64,000 nt of DNA from Flavobacteriaceae bacterium (GTDB lineage Bacteria > Bacteroidota > Bacteroidia > Flavobacteriales > Flavobacteriaceae). The notes under the pieces are model-generated. The model saw only the letters and a program-made list of their open reading frames with translations. It was not told where the DNA came from and ran no database searches. A program made the position numbers and the translations under genes. The first letter of the stretch is position 1. Every line of letters begins with the position of its first letter. The stretch is from contig JABAZD010000067.1 of NCBI GenBank assembly GCA_018608705.1, forward strand, positions 62,001 through 126,000. The letters are read 5' to 3'. This document shows, one piece after another, positions 1 to 10,486 of the stretch.

Positions 1-1207
1 ATCAACCACAAGAGATTGGATGAAACTTGAAGCGGCAGTATTATCTAAGAAAAAGTTAAGCCAGAAAGATCGTGAGTTATCCATTACCCATGCAGGCAAT
101 ATTCTTGGGCGCACTTTTGAGGAGATTTTAGAGGTTTATGATCAGTTCTCAACATTAAAACGGCCGGACCACTTTTTACACCTTATTTATTGGTTGGGCA
201 AGCGCGCTATTGGCGAGATTATAGACAACTCGAAACGAGCAATTAACTTCAGCCCTGTACTTAGGGAGCGACTTGGTCACCATATACACGGAGAAGTTTG
301 GGCCAACAACATAAAACAAACACTAAAAAACCACAAACTACTAGGCCGGCCGATTCATGTTATTTCAGCAAACTTACATAGCGTAATGAACACACTACAC
401 GCCCCAAAAGCCCTAAAATCTTTATGTGAAAAGAAAGACGTTTTCAAAGTCTATGAACTTCTTAGCAAGGAAGAAAACGACTCTCTTCGCAATAAAATAA
501 AAAAGACAGCGTTGCAACAGGGGATGATTTATATAAAAGACACTTCAGGAACCAATATTGATGTTCAAATATTTGACACATCAAAAATAGATTTTTCAGA
601 AACAGGGGTTCCAAATAAACCATCAGCAAGAGAGGATGTTCTGATCGTTATGGATTATGCCTTTGGCGAACAAGCATATGAAACTATAGACGAACTTTTG
701 AAACCATTTAATTCAAAAGCCGACAAAACCCATTTAAACGTAGAGTCTATTTCTGTTATGGGAAAGGCAGGGATCCTAGAGGGTTCTAAAGGAGATATTA
801 TGATCCCATCTGCCCATATATTTGAAGGAACCGCAGATAATTACCCTTTTAAAAATGAGCTAAGGGTTGAGGACTTCGAGACAAAGGATCTTAAGGTTTT
901 TGAGGGCGCTATGGTAACTGTCTTAGGAACATCTCTTCAGAATAGAGACCTTCTTAAGTTTTTCCACAACTCTACATGGGATGTTATTGGACTTGAAATG
1001 GAAGGGGTACATTATCAGAAAGCAATTCAGGCAGCTTCAAAAATTCGTCGCAGTATTAACCCAGATGTAAAAGTTAGATATGCTTATTATGCAAGTGATA
1101 ACCCCCTTGAAACAGGAGCGACTTTAGCTTCTGGAGGACTTGGGACCAGCGGAGTAAAACCAACATATTTAATTACTCAACAAATTCTAAAACAGATTTT
1201 AAACTAA
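1..1207 (+). CDS. DUF6909-like protein, probably 5'-truncated by the window edge; C-terminal half resembles a nucleoside phosphorylase domain
   Basis: ORF is open to the window start (STTRDW precedes the first ATG at 20); C-terminal motifs VMGKAGILEG, GLEMEGVHYQKA and YYASDNPLETGATLASGG. Confidence 0.6.
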   Translation, partial: STTRDWMKLEAAVLSKKKLSQKDRELSITHAGNILGRTFEEILEVYDQFSTLKRPDHFLHLIYWLGKRAIGEIIDNSKRAINFSPVLRERLGHHIHGEVWANNIKQTLKNHKLLGRPIHVISANLHSVMNTLHAPKALKSLCEKKDVFKVYELLSKEENDSLRNKIKKTALQQGMIYIKDTSGTNIDVQIFDTSKIDFSETGVPNKPSAREDVLIVMDYAFGEQAYETIDELLKPFNSKADKTHLNVESISVMGKAGILEGSKGDIMIPSAHIFEGTADNYPFKNELRVEDFETKDLKVFEGAMVTVLGTSLQNRDLLKFFHNSTWDVIGLEMEGVHYQKAIQAASKIRRSINPDVKVRYAYYASDNPLETGATLASGGLGTSGVKPTYLITQQILKQILN

Positions 1208-1213
1208 TTCATT

Positions 1214-2308
1214 ATGAGTACAAATTCTAAGACGCCTAACCAAAACGAAGAGGTTGATTTAAGCACACTTTTTAAGCTAATAGGAGCAGCCTTTGACCGG
1301 TTCTTTAATTTTTTTACTAGTATTTTTAAAAATGCTTTTTTAACTTTTATTTGGATAATTTTCCTAATTAAAAAGCACACACTCATTCTCCTCTCGGCTG
1401 TGTTTTTAGGATATCTAATAGGGTTTTTTGTCACTAAGTTTTCTGCTCCAAAGTTTGACTCATCTGTTGAGTTAGTACAAAACTACCCTTCAGGCCAGAA
1501 CTTATATAAACTTGTTAATTACTACAATAACTTAATTAAACAGAAAGACTTCGAAACTTTAGGCAAGGCGCTAGAACTTGACACGAAGACAGCATCTAAA
1601 ATATCATATTTTGACATTAACCCTATTGTTAACGGGAACAATAATCTTATTGTTTTTAACGAGTTTCTGCAAGAGATAGACACCTTGGCCTCTCCAAAAA
1701 TTGAGTATAATGACTTTGTAGAAAACCTAGAAGATTACTCATATAAATATCAAAAAATATCAATACAATCTACACTTAATAATAGCTTTAAACCAGTGTT
1801 TTCAAAAATTCTTAATTCAATTAGTTCAAACCCATATTTTGTGAGCGAGCAGAAAAAGGATATTGTAGAGCTAACTAAAATTAAAGAAGCCCTGGAATCT
1901 TCTTTAGTTAAATCAGACTCACTCAAAAACACTTACAAACGAGTTTTAGAGCAGGAATTAATTAGTAATAATGCCTCTGAAATCGGGATCACTTTTGAGG
2001 GGTCAAGTAAAACGAAAGTAACTAGAGAATATGAACTACATCTAAGGGACCTGGAGCTAGAAAGAGAACTTGTAGAGACAAATAGGGCTTTATTAGACAA
2101 GCAACACATTATAGAGATTATACCCAACAAGCAAGACGCAGGAGTCTCATCCGACTCGAAAGAAATATTAGGCTTTGAATTACCCCTTAAGCTGTTTTTA
2201 GCACTTGTTTTATTTTTGTTAACCTTTGCCTCGCTGCTAATGTTAGAGTTTTTAAGCTTTATAGAAAGATATAGAACCCAAATAACGAAACCCTTAAACA
2301 AGTCTTAA
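1214..2308 (+). CDS. PCP/Wzz-like chain-length determinant-type membrane protein
   Basis: N-terminal and C-terminal TM helices flank a coiled-coil-like periplasmic region; first gene of the polysaccharide locus. Confidence 0.5.
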   Translation: MSTNSKTPNQNEEVDLSTLFKLIGAAFDRFFNFFTSIFKNAFLTFIWIIFLIKKHTLILLSAVFLGYLIGFFVTKFSAPKFDSSVELVQNYPSGQNLYKLVNYYNNLIKQKDFETLGKALELDTKTASKISYFDINPIVNGNNNLIVFNEFLQEIDTLASPKIEYNDFVENLEDYSYKYQKISIQSTLNNSFKPVFSKILNSISSNPYFVSEQKKDIVELTKIKEALESSLVKSDSLKNTYKRVLEQELISNNASEIGITFEGSSKTKVTREYELHLRDLELERELVETNRALLDKQHIIEIIPNKQDAGVSSDSKEILGFELPLKLFLALVLFLLTFASLLMLEFLSFIERYRTQITKPLNKS

Positions 2309-2487
2309 AAGACCCCAGTCTGCTTATGCTCATCACTTAGGAACCCCTCTAAACATATGTTCTGACACACTATTCACAAGAGGAGTGTTTGATTTAAGTC
2401 CTTTTTGAAGTGTTTTATAGCGTTCTTTTTAATGGCTTAAACAAGAAGAGTCAGTACATAAATTCAATGTATTGCTAGACAAACATT

Positions 2488-3888
2488 ATGAAGTTAAAGA
2501 CAATAGTTACTTTTTTATATTTATGCATAAGCTTAATTGCATTCTTATCCTTTGACACTACGCCCATTGTCTGGGGCTCATTTTTTGTTAACTTTCTTCT
2601 TATTACAGCAATTGCTTATTACCATTTAAACATTGAGAGGGTTTTCTCTCCATTTTTAACATCATTTGTTGTTTTTAATTATTTATTCTTTTTTTTAGCC
2701 CCCATTTTTCAGATATCATCAATGGATTATTTGAATTTTCGCTTTCCAAATGATTTTGCCTACAGCGACTCTAGTATTATTGTTGCTAATGTATTGATAC
2801 TGGTATTCAATTTGGTATTCATTTTGAGCTATCTGTTTTTTAAAGAGAATAAGCTTGACAACAAGGACAGCCAATCATTTGAGCCTAATTTTAAACAGAA
2901 CATCCCTTTAGTTATTCTAGCGCTTTTAGTCATTTGTTTTTTCATCGCTTTTCTTAATTATGAATATCTTTTAAACGATATATCAAACTCTGTGTATGTA
3001 GCAAATGACGAACCTACATCTTCTTTATTGCTAAAAAAGAAATTTTTGTTCTTCACTCCTTTAGCTGGTATTGTTATTTCCTTGAAATATTTACAAATAA
3101 GAAATAAAACAAACCGAAATACAGTTTTTATTTTCTTTTTTTTGATTGCCTTCTTAGTTTTTTTAGTTTTCTTTAAAAACATATTTACAGAAAAAAGAAA
3201 CACTTTAGGTCCAATTTATATCGCTTTGATTTATTTGTTTTACCCTAAGCTGCTAAATAGCAATGCTAAGTTTTTCCTTTTTATGTTTTTAGCCATGGTA
3301 GTTATTTTCCCGTTGGCGTCCACACTTACGCACATAGACGCGAGTTTAGAACAGATTTTTGCTGAACCAAGGCTAATCTATGATTCTTTTTTAAGGTTTG
3401 GTAGTATTTCAGGCGCATTCGAATCATTGCATTACGACGCGTTTGCAAACATAATGGCAACTGTCGAATATGTTAAGCTATATGGTCTTTCATGGGGCTA
3501 TCAACTTTTAGGCGTTTGCTTATTTTTTATTCCAAGAAGTTTATGGACAACAAAACCACTTAGCACAGGCGAGTTAATTGGAAACTACCTTTTTGACACA
3601 ACTCCTCGAAACTTTACAAATCTTTCAAACCCTATTGTTTCTGAAGGCTTTATTAATTTTGGTTTTATTGGAATAGTAGCTCTGGCTATTCTTTTAGCAT
3701 TTTTTATGATAAAGTTTATAGTTTGGCTAAAAACAAATGACTGTTTAAAACAATTTATTGCATTCTATTTTGCTGTCCATTTAATGTTTTTGCTTCGGGG
3801 CGATTTGACAAACGGTTTTTCGTATTTCATAGGCCCTTTGGTTAGTATAGTTTTACTTCCAAAACTTTTAACTAGAGTAATTAAATAA
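2488..3888 (+). CDS. oligosaccharide repeat unit polymerase-like (Wzy-type) multi-TM protein
   Basis: About 12 hydrophobic segments; O-antigen polymerase-like architecture; locus context. Confidence 0.55.
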   Translation: MKLKTIVTFLYLCISLIAFLSFDTTPIVWGSFFVNFLLITAIAYYHLNIERVFSPFLTSFVVFNYLFFFLAPIFQISSMDYLNFRFPNDFAYSDSSIIVANVLILVFNLVFILSYLFFKENKLDNKDSQSFEPNFKQNIPLVILALLVICFFIAFLNYEYLLNDISNSVYVANDEPTSSLLLKKKFLFFTPLAGIVISLKYLQIRNKTNRNTVFIFFFLIAFLVFLVFFKNIFTEKRNTLGPIYIALIYLFYPKLLNSNAKFFLFMFLAMVVIFPLASTLTHIDASLEQIFAEPRLIYDSFLRFGSISGAFESLHYDAFANIMATVEYVKLYGLSWGYQLLGVCLFFIPRSLWTTKPLSTGELIGNYLFDTTPRNFTNLSNPIVSEGFINFGFIGIVALAILLAFFMIKFIVWLKTNDCLKQFIAFYFAVHLMFLLRGDLTNGFSYFIGPLVSIVLLPKLLTRVIK

Positions 3889-3894
3889 GGAAAC

Positions 3895-5130
3895 ATGAAA
3901 ACTCTGGAGAAGATAATTTTAAACACTTGGATTTTAGGCCTCTTTTTATTTTCAACTTCAATATTGCTACCCCTTAATTTAAGAAATATACCTTTCTTTT
4001 TTTTCGTAATTACGGCATGTTTTTATTTGACAAAATCAAAGAAAATAATAAACCTCAGGCACTCCAAAATACTAGCATTAAATTCGCTTTATTTTACCGT
4101 TATGGCATTAAGCCTTGTTCAATCAGACAATACTTCCGAGTCATTTACAAACCTGCTTAGCGCTTCTCCTTTGATAATAGCTCCACTTATGTTTTATTCT
4201 GTTCATTCGCGACTCGTCATAAATTTTAATTTTATTACTATATACCTGTATATTTCTTTTTTTTGTTCTACGGTTTTGTTTTTTTTATTGTTGATAATTC
4301 ACAATTATTTTCAAGGTTACATTACAGAAACATACTTTTTGCATTTTCCGGAAAGAATTAATATTGGTTTTGGGAAATATTCAATTCATCCATTATACGC
4401 TTCAATTTCGGTAATAATTTCTCTTATTTTTTCTGTACCGATTTTTGAAAAAGCCAAAACTAGATCAACGAAGCTATTCGTCTTATTGAGCGCTATATTT
4501 TTATTCGCTATACTACTACTGCTGGCTCGTAAAAGCGCAATATTGATCACAGGTTTAATATTCGTGGCTCACTTTTTTAAACGTAGAAATAGAAAACATT
4601 TACCATATTTTTTTATTGCATTATTAACGTGCTCTGCACTAATTTATATAATTGATCCATTATGGCTGCGTTTTTATGAGCTAATCGAAACAATACAACA
4701 TTCAGGCCAGACCTCAACAGGCTCAACCTATACCAGGCTTAATATCTTCAATTGCTCCTTAGACGCAATCAAAAATGCGCCCTTTTTTGGGTATGGTGTT
4801 GGAGATGTTAAAGAAGTTTTGACTGTTTGTTTTTTAGAAAACAACAGCACTTATTATAATACGCACAACCAGTTTTTGGGAGCTTGGTTATCGGCAGGTT
4901 TTTTCGGAACTAGCTCTTTAGTTTTAATATTTTTTCAGGGGTTTATATCCGCTTTAAAACACAAAAACATCATTCACTTCTCTATATTGTCTTTGTTCTT
5001 TTTGATGGCGTTAATAGAAAATATTTTAGAAAGGCAGGACGGAATTTTAATTTTTTCGTTTTTCACCAATTTTTTTATTTTTATGGAAACATCCAATAGT
5101 TCTAGAATTACAACCTATGATATTAGATAA
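3895..5130 (+). CDS. O-antigen ligase/polymerase family (Wzy_C) membrane protein
   Basis: Multi-TM protein with a THNQFLGAWLSAGFFG segment typical of the Wzy_C family. Confidence 0.7.
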   Translation: MKTLEKIILNTWILGLFLFSTSILLPLNLRNIPFFFFVITACFYLTKSKKIINLRHSKILALNSLYFTVMALSLVQSDNTSESFTNLLSASPLIIAPLMFYSVHSRLVINFNFITIYLYISFFCSTVLFFLLLIIHNYFQGYITETYFLHFPERINIGFGKYSIHPLYASISVIISLIFSVPIFEKAKTRSTKLFVLLSAIFLFAILLLLARKSAILITGLIFVAHFFKRRNRKHLPYFFIALLTCSALIYIIDPLWLRFYELIETIQHSGQTSTGSTYTRLNIFNCSLDAIKNAPFFGYGVGDVKEVLTVCFLENNSTYYNTHNQFLGAWLSAGFFGTSSLVLIFFQGFISALKHKNIIHFSILSLFFLMALIENILERQDGILIFSFFTNFFIFMETSNSSRITTYDIR

Positions 5131-6400
5131 CATTTTTAGGTTTATAACAAACATCTCTAAAGACGTCAATCAAAGGAAGTCTTTTTCTTACGTTACAATA
5201 AGAGGGCTTTCGATTGCATCAAACTATTTGTTTTCTATTTTAGTTATTAATCTGTTTTCCAAAGATAACTATGGATTATTTGTTTACGGGCTATCTATAT
5301 TTATGATATTAAGCACTTTGTTAAAAGCAGGAGTTGACGTTCACTTTGTTAAAATATTTTATAAATTTAAAAAGACTGGAACTCCTTATTGGATTAAAAA
5401 ATTAGAAAAAAGGATCGTTCTAAGTTCAATAGCTACAGCTCTTTTAGTTGCAATAATTGTTTATTCATTTAATCTTGTCGGTAATGCCTCCGCCGCAATA
5501 ATTCCATTTATAATTTCGGTTCCTTTATATGTTTATGTACACTTAAACTCAGCAAAGTTAAGGGCGATCTCTAAAATTCTTCAGTTTGCCTTTCTAAACG
5601 TTGCCGGTAGAATTGTTTTCAGCTTGATACTTTTCTTGATCTTTTATTATGTACTTTTTTTAAGATCCCCATTTATAATTTACGCATCCCACTTTTTTTC
5701 GGTTCTTTTACTTTTGCTGTTTTCGTGTTTATGGATTAATAAAAGTTTTTTTTATAATAACAACCACAACAAACGCATCCCCAAGTCTTTTAAAAAACAA
5801 AACAAGGCTTTAATGATAAAATCATACATTACGGTTTTTTTCTTATGGGGCGACAGGTTTTTTTTATCTCTTATATGCACTCCAGAAATGGTAGCAGAAT
5901 ATGATGTTTCTTTGAAAATAGCGATGCTTATGATGGTAGCTATAGAGGCCTTAAAGTCAAGTTATGCACCTGTTTTCGCACGTCATGCTGGAGACCCAAT
6001 AGCATTAAAAAAACACATTAAAAAATCCACAAGAGTAGGTGTTGTTTTTAGCTTTTTAATTTTGGTTTGTCTGATCACACTTGGTAAGTTTATCCTTGGA
6101 GTCTTTGGCCCTGAGTTTATAGCTTCTTATCCACTTGTAATTATTATCTCACTTGGATATTTCTTTTCAGCAATATTTGGGCAAGCTGACAATGTTATAG
6201 AAATGTGCGGACTGGCTAAGTATTATGTGAAACCGTATTTTGTTGTTATTCTAATATCATTAATTTTAGGCATTCTCTTGTCATTTAAATTTGGCTCTAT
6301 TGGAATGGCTATTGGGTTTTCTATTGGAAACGTTTTGTTTCAAGCGACAGCTTACATGATCACTTATAAAAGACTTGGTATAAAAACTAGAGTTTTTTAG
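5117..6400 (+). CDS. polysaccharide flippase (Wzx/MVF-like)
   Basis: Multi-TM protein; starts within the end of the preceding ORF; flippase-like N terminus (FSYVTIRGLSIASNYLFSILVINLFSKDNYGLF). Confidence 0.75.
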   Translation: MILDNIFRFITNISKDVNQRKSFSYVTIRGLSIASNYLFSILVINLFSKDNYGLFVYGLSIFMILSTLLKAGVDVHFVKIFYKFKKTGTPYWIKKLEKRIVLSSIATALLVAIIVYSFNLVGNASAAIIPFIISVPLYVYVHLNSAKLRAISKILQFAFLNVAGRIVFSLILFLIFYYVLFLRSPFIIYASHFFSVLLLLLFSCLWINKSFFYNNNHNKRIPKSFKKQNKALMIKSYITVFFLWGDRFFLSLICTPEMVAEYDVSLKIAMLMMVAIEALKSSYAPVFARHAGDPIALKKHIKKSTRVGVVFSFLILVCLITLGKFILGVFGPEFIASYPLVIIISLGYFFSAIFGQADNVIEMCGLAKYYVKPYFVVILISLILGILLSFKFGSIGMAIGFSIGNVLFQATAYMITYKRLGIKTRVF

Positions 6401-6489
6401 CTTTACAACCTTAATAAAGGCTATACATTTTAGATAAATATTTAAGTTGAACTTTCTTTTTGTATTTTTATTTCCGTTAAATTTGTTTC

Positions 6490-7569
6490 ATGAAAATACT
6501 TGTAATTGGCCCTTTCCCAGAGCCTATATTCGGGGTTAGCCTTTCTAACGTGGTTTTGACGACAGGCTTAAGAACAAAGGGCTTTAAGGTTAAAACTATA
6601 AACACTTCAACCTCAAAGAAAATCAATCCTACCAGTGGAGATTGGAGTTTTAGTAAATTAGTGTTTTTCAAATATTACTTACAATTATTTAAAGTCATAA
6701 ACTCTGATGTCATTTACTGTACTACTGGTCAAAGCTTTTTTGGAATATTAAAATACGCTCCGTTTGTATTATTAGCCCGGGTACTAAACAGAAAAACTGT
6801 CGTACATGTTAAGGGGGGTTATTTAAAAGCCTCTTACGAGAATATGAATAATTTTAAAAAGATAGTTTCTAAGCGTGTTTTGCAACTATACAACAAAGGC
6901 ATTGTCCTTTCGGAATCGTTAAAGCCGCTTTTAGAAGAGTTTTTAGACCCGGAGAAAATTTTCATTCAACACAATTTCATTCAACACTCGCTGATTCTAT
7001 CAGAAAAAGAGGTGTTTAAGCGCAAGGATTTTGAAGGCATCAGGATTATCTTTTTAAGCAATTTAATTCCAGAAAAAGGAATTTACCAATTGCTAGACGC
7101 TCTAGATGAATTAAATTCAAAGGGGACAAAATTTGAAGCCAAGATAGCTGGACATATTCCCAATAACCAACAAGGGATTATTGAAAGAATGTCAAAAATT
7201 AAAAATCTTGAATTTATTGGCGTTGTTCGGGACAACGTTAAAGCTGATCTATTAAGTTGGGGTAATGTTTTTTGCTTACCTACCTATTATTCTATGGAGG
7301 GCCAACCAATATCTATTTTAGAGGCTATGGGGTTTGGCAATGTTATAGTCACAACAAAGCACGCAGGTATTCCTGATATTTGTACTGATAAAAACGGATT
7401 ATTTGTGGAAAAAAAAGATGTTGAAAGCCTCGTAAATCAACTAAAGAATCTTACAAATAATATCAGCTGGGTTGAGGAAACCTGTCGCTTTAACTTAATT
7501 CAGGCCCGTAAGCTTTACTCTGAGGAAGCATTTGTGAATGGAGTTATCAAAATAATGAAATCAAAGTAG
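6490..7569 (+). CDS. glycosyltransferase family 4
   Basis: FLSNLIPEKGIYQLLDAL and LPTYYSMEGQPISILEAMGFGNVIVTT motifs. Confidence 0.85.
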   Translation: MKILVIGPFPEPIFGVSLSNVVLTTGLRTKGFKVKTINTSTSKKINPTSGDWSFSKLVFFKYYLQLFKVINSDVIYCTTGQSFFGILKYAPFVLLARVLNRKTVVHVKGGYLKASYENMNNFKKIVSKRVLQLYNKGIVLSESLKPLLEEFLDPEKIFIQHNFIQHSLILSEKEVFKRKDFEGIRIIFLSNLIPEKGIYQLLDALDELNSKGTKFEAKIAGHIPNNQQGIIERMSKIKNLEFIGVVRDNVKADLLSWGNVFCLPTYYSMEGQPISILEAMGFGNVIVTTKHAGIPDICTDKNGLFVEKKDVESLVNQLKNLTNNISWVEETCRFNLIQARKLYSEEAFVNGVIKIMKSK

Positions 7570-7665
7570 CTTAAAGTTATTCAACCTTATAAACCCTAGT
7601 AAACAGCGGATTTAGTATATTAGATTTTTAACTTTATTATATTTTGATTAAAATTAGCCTAAATT

Positions 7666-8226
7666 ATGAGTATGAGCTTTCAGGAATTAAAAACATATAA
7701 AAACCCAAAAAATTTTAGAGGACGTTCAGTTTTTATGGTCCAGCTTTGGTGGTTAGTTTATTTTTTTTTATTTAGACCCTCCCCTCAAATAATGTATGCT
7801 TGGCGGCGCTTTTTACTTAGAATTTTTGGGGCTAAAATAGGAACTAAAGTAATTATTAGACCCTCAGCTCAAATCACATATCCGTGGAAAGTTAAAATTG
7901 GCGACTATAGTTGGATCGGAGATGAAGTGGTCCTTTATTCTTTGGGAAATATTGAAATAGGGCGTAACTCCGTGGTCTCTCAGCGCAGCTACTTGGCCGC
8001 AGCAACCCATGACTATTCGTCCAAAAGCTTTGATATTTTTTCAAAAAACATATCTATAGGCTCTAAATGTTGGCTAGCTACCGATGTTTATGTTGGCCCT
8101 GGCGTATCAATAGGTGATGGAACGGTGGTTGGTGCTCGAAGCTCTGTTTTTAAAGACTTGCCTTCGCAAAAAATATGTGTTGGCAACCCTGCTAAACCAA
8201 TTAAAGACAGAACATCAGAAAAGTGA
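7666..8226 (+). CDS. WcaF-like putative colanic acid/exopolysaccharide acetyltransferase (left-handed beta-helix)
   Basis: Hexapeptide-repeat pattern; conserved ATHDYSS and VGARSSVFKDLP segments. Confidence 0.8.
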   Translation: MSMSFQELKTYKNPKNFRGRSVFMVQLWWLVYFFLFRPSPQIMYAWRRFLLRIFGAKIGTKVIIRPSAQITYPWKVKIGDYSWIGDEVVLYSLGNIEIGRNSVVSQRSYLAAATHDYSSKSFDIFSKNISIGSKCWLATDVYVGPGVSIGDGTVVGARSSVFKDLPSQKICVGNPAKPIKDRTSEK

Positions 8227-9428
8227 AGAAAACAGAAATCACATTCATTGGTTTAAATTTTGCGCCAGAAGATTCGGCGATAGGTCTTTATTCTTCTGAA
8301 TGGGTAAAACAGCTCGAGCTCGACGGCTACAATGTTACAGTAGTCACGGGATTTCCATATTATCCTCAGTGGAACATCCTTGACAAGTATAAAAATAAAA
8401 CTAGATTTTTAAAAGAATATAGTGGGCGCACTAAAATATTAAGGTACAAACAATACGTTCCTAAAACACCTACTTTTTTTAAGCGCGTACTTCATATTAT
8501 CGATTTTACGATAGGGTCATTTTTTAATCTATTAAAAATTAAAAAATGTGATTTAGTTATTGCTGTTGTGCCATTCACTGCTTCTTCTTTTTTAGGCTGG
8601 ATTCAAAAGAAACGATTTAACTCAAAATTTTGGATTCATATTCAAGACTTTGAATTTGATGCCGCTTTGCAATCAAAAAAAAAGTCTAAAGCTGGCCCCG
8701 CCTTTTCATTAATGTTTAGACTAGAATCGTGGCTGTTTAGTAAGCCCGATGTTGTAAGTACGATAAGTCATTCTATGACTCACACATTGAGGAAGAAATG
8801 TAATACCCCAAGTTTTTATTTGCCTAACTGGGTTAATCCAGATACTATTAACCCAGCGACAGCAAATCCTCATAGATACATAAGCTCTCCTAAAATAGTT
8901 TTATTGTATTCAGGAAATATAGGCGAAAAACAAGACTGGAACAGCTTTGTTGAGTTTTGTAACGACATCAACCAAAATAAATATGAAATATTAATAGTGG
9001 GGGATGGATCAAAAAAAAATTGGTTAGTAGAGATGACAGTGCATTTAACAAACATAAAGCATTACCCGCCTGTTCCATATTCAGAACTATCAGATTTGCT
9101 TTGCTCTGTTGATATTCATTTATTATTTCAAAAACCGGACTTTTTAGATATTGTAATGCCTTCCAAAGTATTAGGAATGATGGCAAGTGCCAAGCCTTCA
9201 TTAATAATAGGACACAGGGAGTCTGAAATTAATAGTATTTTCAAATCAATTAATATTGGCCTCTATTTTGATAGGTACACAAAAGAAGTAGTAACTGAAC
9301 TGGATAAAATAAGCAGACAGAGCTCTCAAATGAAAGAAATGGGAGAAAACGCTAGAGCTTATGTTATTAAAAACTTCTCAAAGGATAGAATTCTTAAAAA
9401 AGCACAAAAAAAAATAGAATTACTTTAG
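8223..9428 (+). CDS. WcaI-like glycosyltransferase
   Basis: GLNFAPEDSAIGLYSSEW N terminus and LLYSGNIGEKQDW; overlaps the upstream gene by 4 nt. Confidence 0.8.
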   Translation: MKKTEITFIGLNFAPEDSAIGLYSSEWVKQLELDGYNVTVVTGFPYYPQWNILDKYKNKTRFLKEYSGRTKILRYKQYVPKTPTFFKRVLHIIDFTIGSFFNLLKIKKCDLVIAVVPFTASSFLGWIQKKRFNSKFWIHIQDFEFDAALQSKKKSKAGPAFSLMFRLESWLFSKPDVVSTISHSMTHTLRKKCNTPSFYLPNWVNPDTINPATANPHRYISSPKIVLLYSGNIGEKQDWNSFVEFCNDINQNKYEILIVGDGSKKNWLVEMTVHLTNIKHYPPVPYSELSDLLCSVDIHLLFQKPDFLDIVMPSKVLGMMASAKPSLIIGHRESEINSIFKSINIGLYFDRYTKEVVTELDKISRQSSQMKEMGENARAYVIKNFSKDRILKKAQKKIELL

Positions 9429-9469
9429 ATATATCTACGCATTCAAATAAGACAGGAGTAATAATTAGT

Positions 9470-9477
9470 TATCTTTG
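9470..9477 (+). promoter_or_regulatory. Bacteroidota -7 element TATCTTTG upstream of the UDP-glucuronate decarboxylase gene
   Basis: Exact match to TAnnTTTG, about 20 nt before the start codon; no clear -33 TTG. Confidence 0.4.
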
Positions 9478-9496
9478 AAAACTAATTAAATTGTAT

Positions 9497-10486
9497 ATGT
9501 CAAAAACTATTCTTATTTCTGGAGCTGCAGGGTTTTTAGGGTCTCATTTGTGCGACCACTTTGCTGACCATGGATTTAGGGTCGTTGGGGTAGATAATTT
9601 CATTACAGGCGATAAAGACAATATTCAACATCTATTTAATCACTCTAATTTCCAGTTTTTAGAACACGATGTTACTGTTCACCTTGAAATCAAAGAACCT
9701 ATAGATTATATATTACATTTTGCCTCTCCGGCAAGTCCTATAGATTATCTTAAAATACCTATTCACACCCTTAAGGTGGGCTCCTTGGGGACCCATAATT
9801 TATTGGGTTTAGCAAAAGCCAAACAAGCGCGTATACTAATAGCATCCACCTCTGAGGTTTATGGCGACCCCTTGGTACACCCACAAACTGAAGATTATTA
9901 TGGAAATGTTAACTCGATTGGACCTAGAGGGGTCTATGATGAAGCCAAGCGCTTCCAAGAGGCAATAACAATGGCCTATCAGCGTTTTCATGGTGTGGAA
10001 ACTCGAATAGCACGAATATTTAATACTTACGGGCCTAGGATGCGCTTAAATGATGGTCGAGTCATTCCTGCATTTATGGGTCAAGCGCTAAGAAGAGAAG
10101 ATCTTTCAGTATTCGGGAAAGGCACTCAAACACGTTCTTTTTGTTATGTCGACGATTTGGTGAATGGAATTCACAAATTATTATTTAGTGATTATAATTA
10201 TCCAGTTAATCTTGGAAACCCTGAAGAAATAACGATAATCGAATTTGCAAAAGAAATTTTAGAACTCACAAAATCTAATCAAAAGATTGATTTCAGACCG
10301 TTACCGGTAGGCGACCCGTTGAGGAGGCAACCAGACATCTCATTGGCAAAAAATGAGTTAAATTGGCAACCCACTACATCAAGGTTGGACGGAATGAAAA
10401 AAACCTTCGAATACTTTAGTTGTTTACCAAAAGAAAAATTATACAAGACAGATCATAAGGATTTCTCTAAACACATAAAGATCTAA
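9497..10486 (+). CDS. UDP-glucuronic acid decarboxylase / SDR-family NAD-dependent epimerase
   Basis: [14 protein letters not shown] Rossmann motif; [19 protein letters not shown]; start taken as the internal ATG rather than 9491. Confidence 0.85.
   Translation: MSKTILISGAAGFLGSHLCDHFADHGFRVVGVDNFITGDKDNIQHLFNHSNFQFLEHDVTVHLEIKEPIDYILHFASPASPIDYLKIPIHTLKVGSLGTHNLLGLAKAKQARILIASTSEVYGDPLVHPQTEDYYGNVNSIGPRGVYDEAKRFQEAITMAYQRFHGVETRIARIFNTYGPRMRLNDGRVIPAFMGQALRREDLSVFGKGTQTRSFCYVDDLVNGIHKLLFSDYNYPVNLGNPEEITIIEFAKEILELTKSNQKIDFRPLPVGDPLRRQPDISLAKNELNWQPTTSRLDGMKKTFEYFSCLPKEKLYKTDHKDFSKHIKI

Noticed and set aside
8114-8299. 61-aa plus-strand ORF across the acetyltransferase/glycosyltransferase junction
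   Set aside because: Out of frame with two well-supported overlapping CDSs; no independent start signal or recognisable protein.
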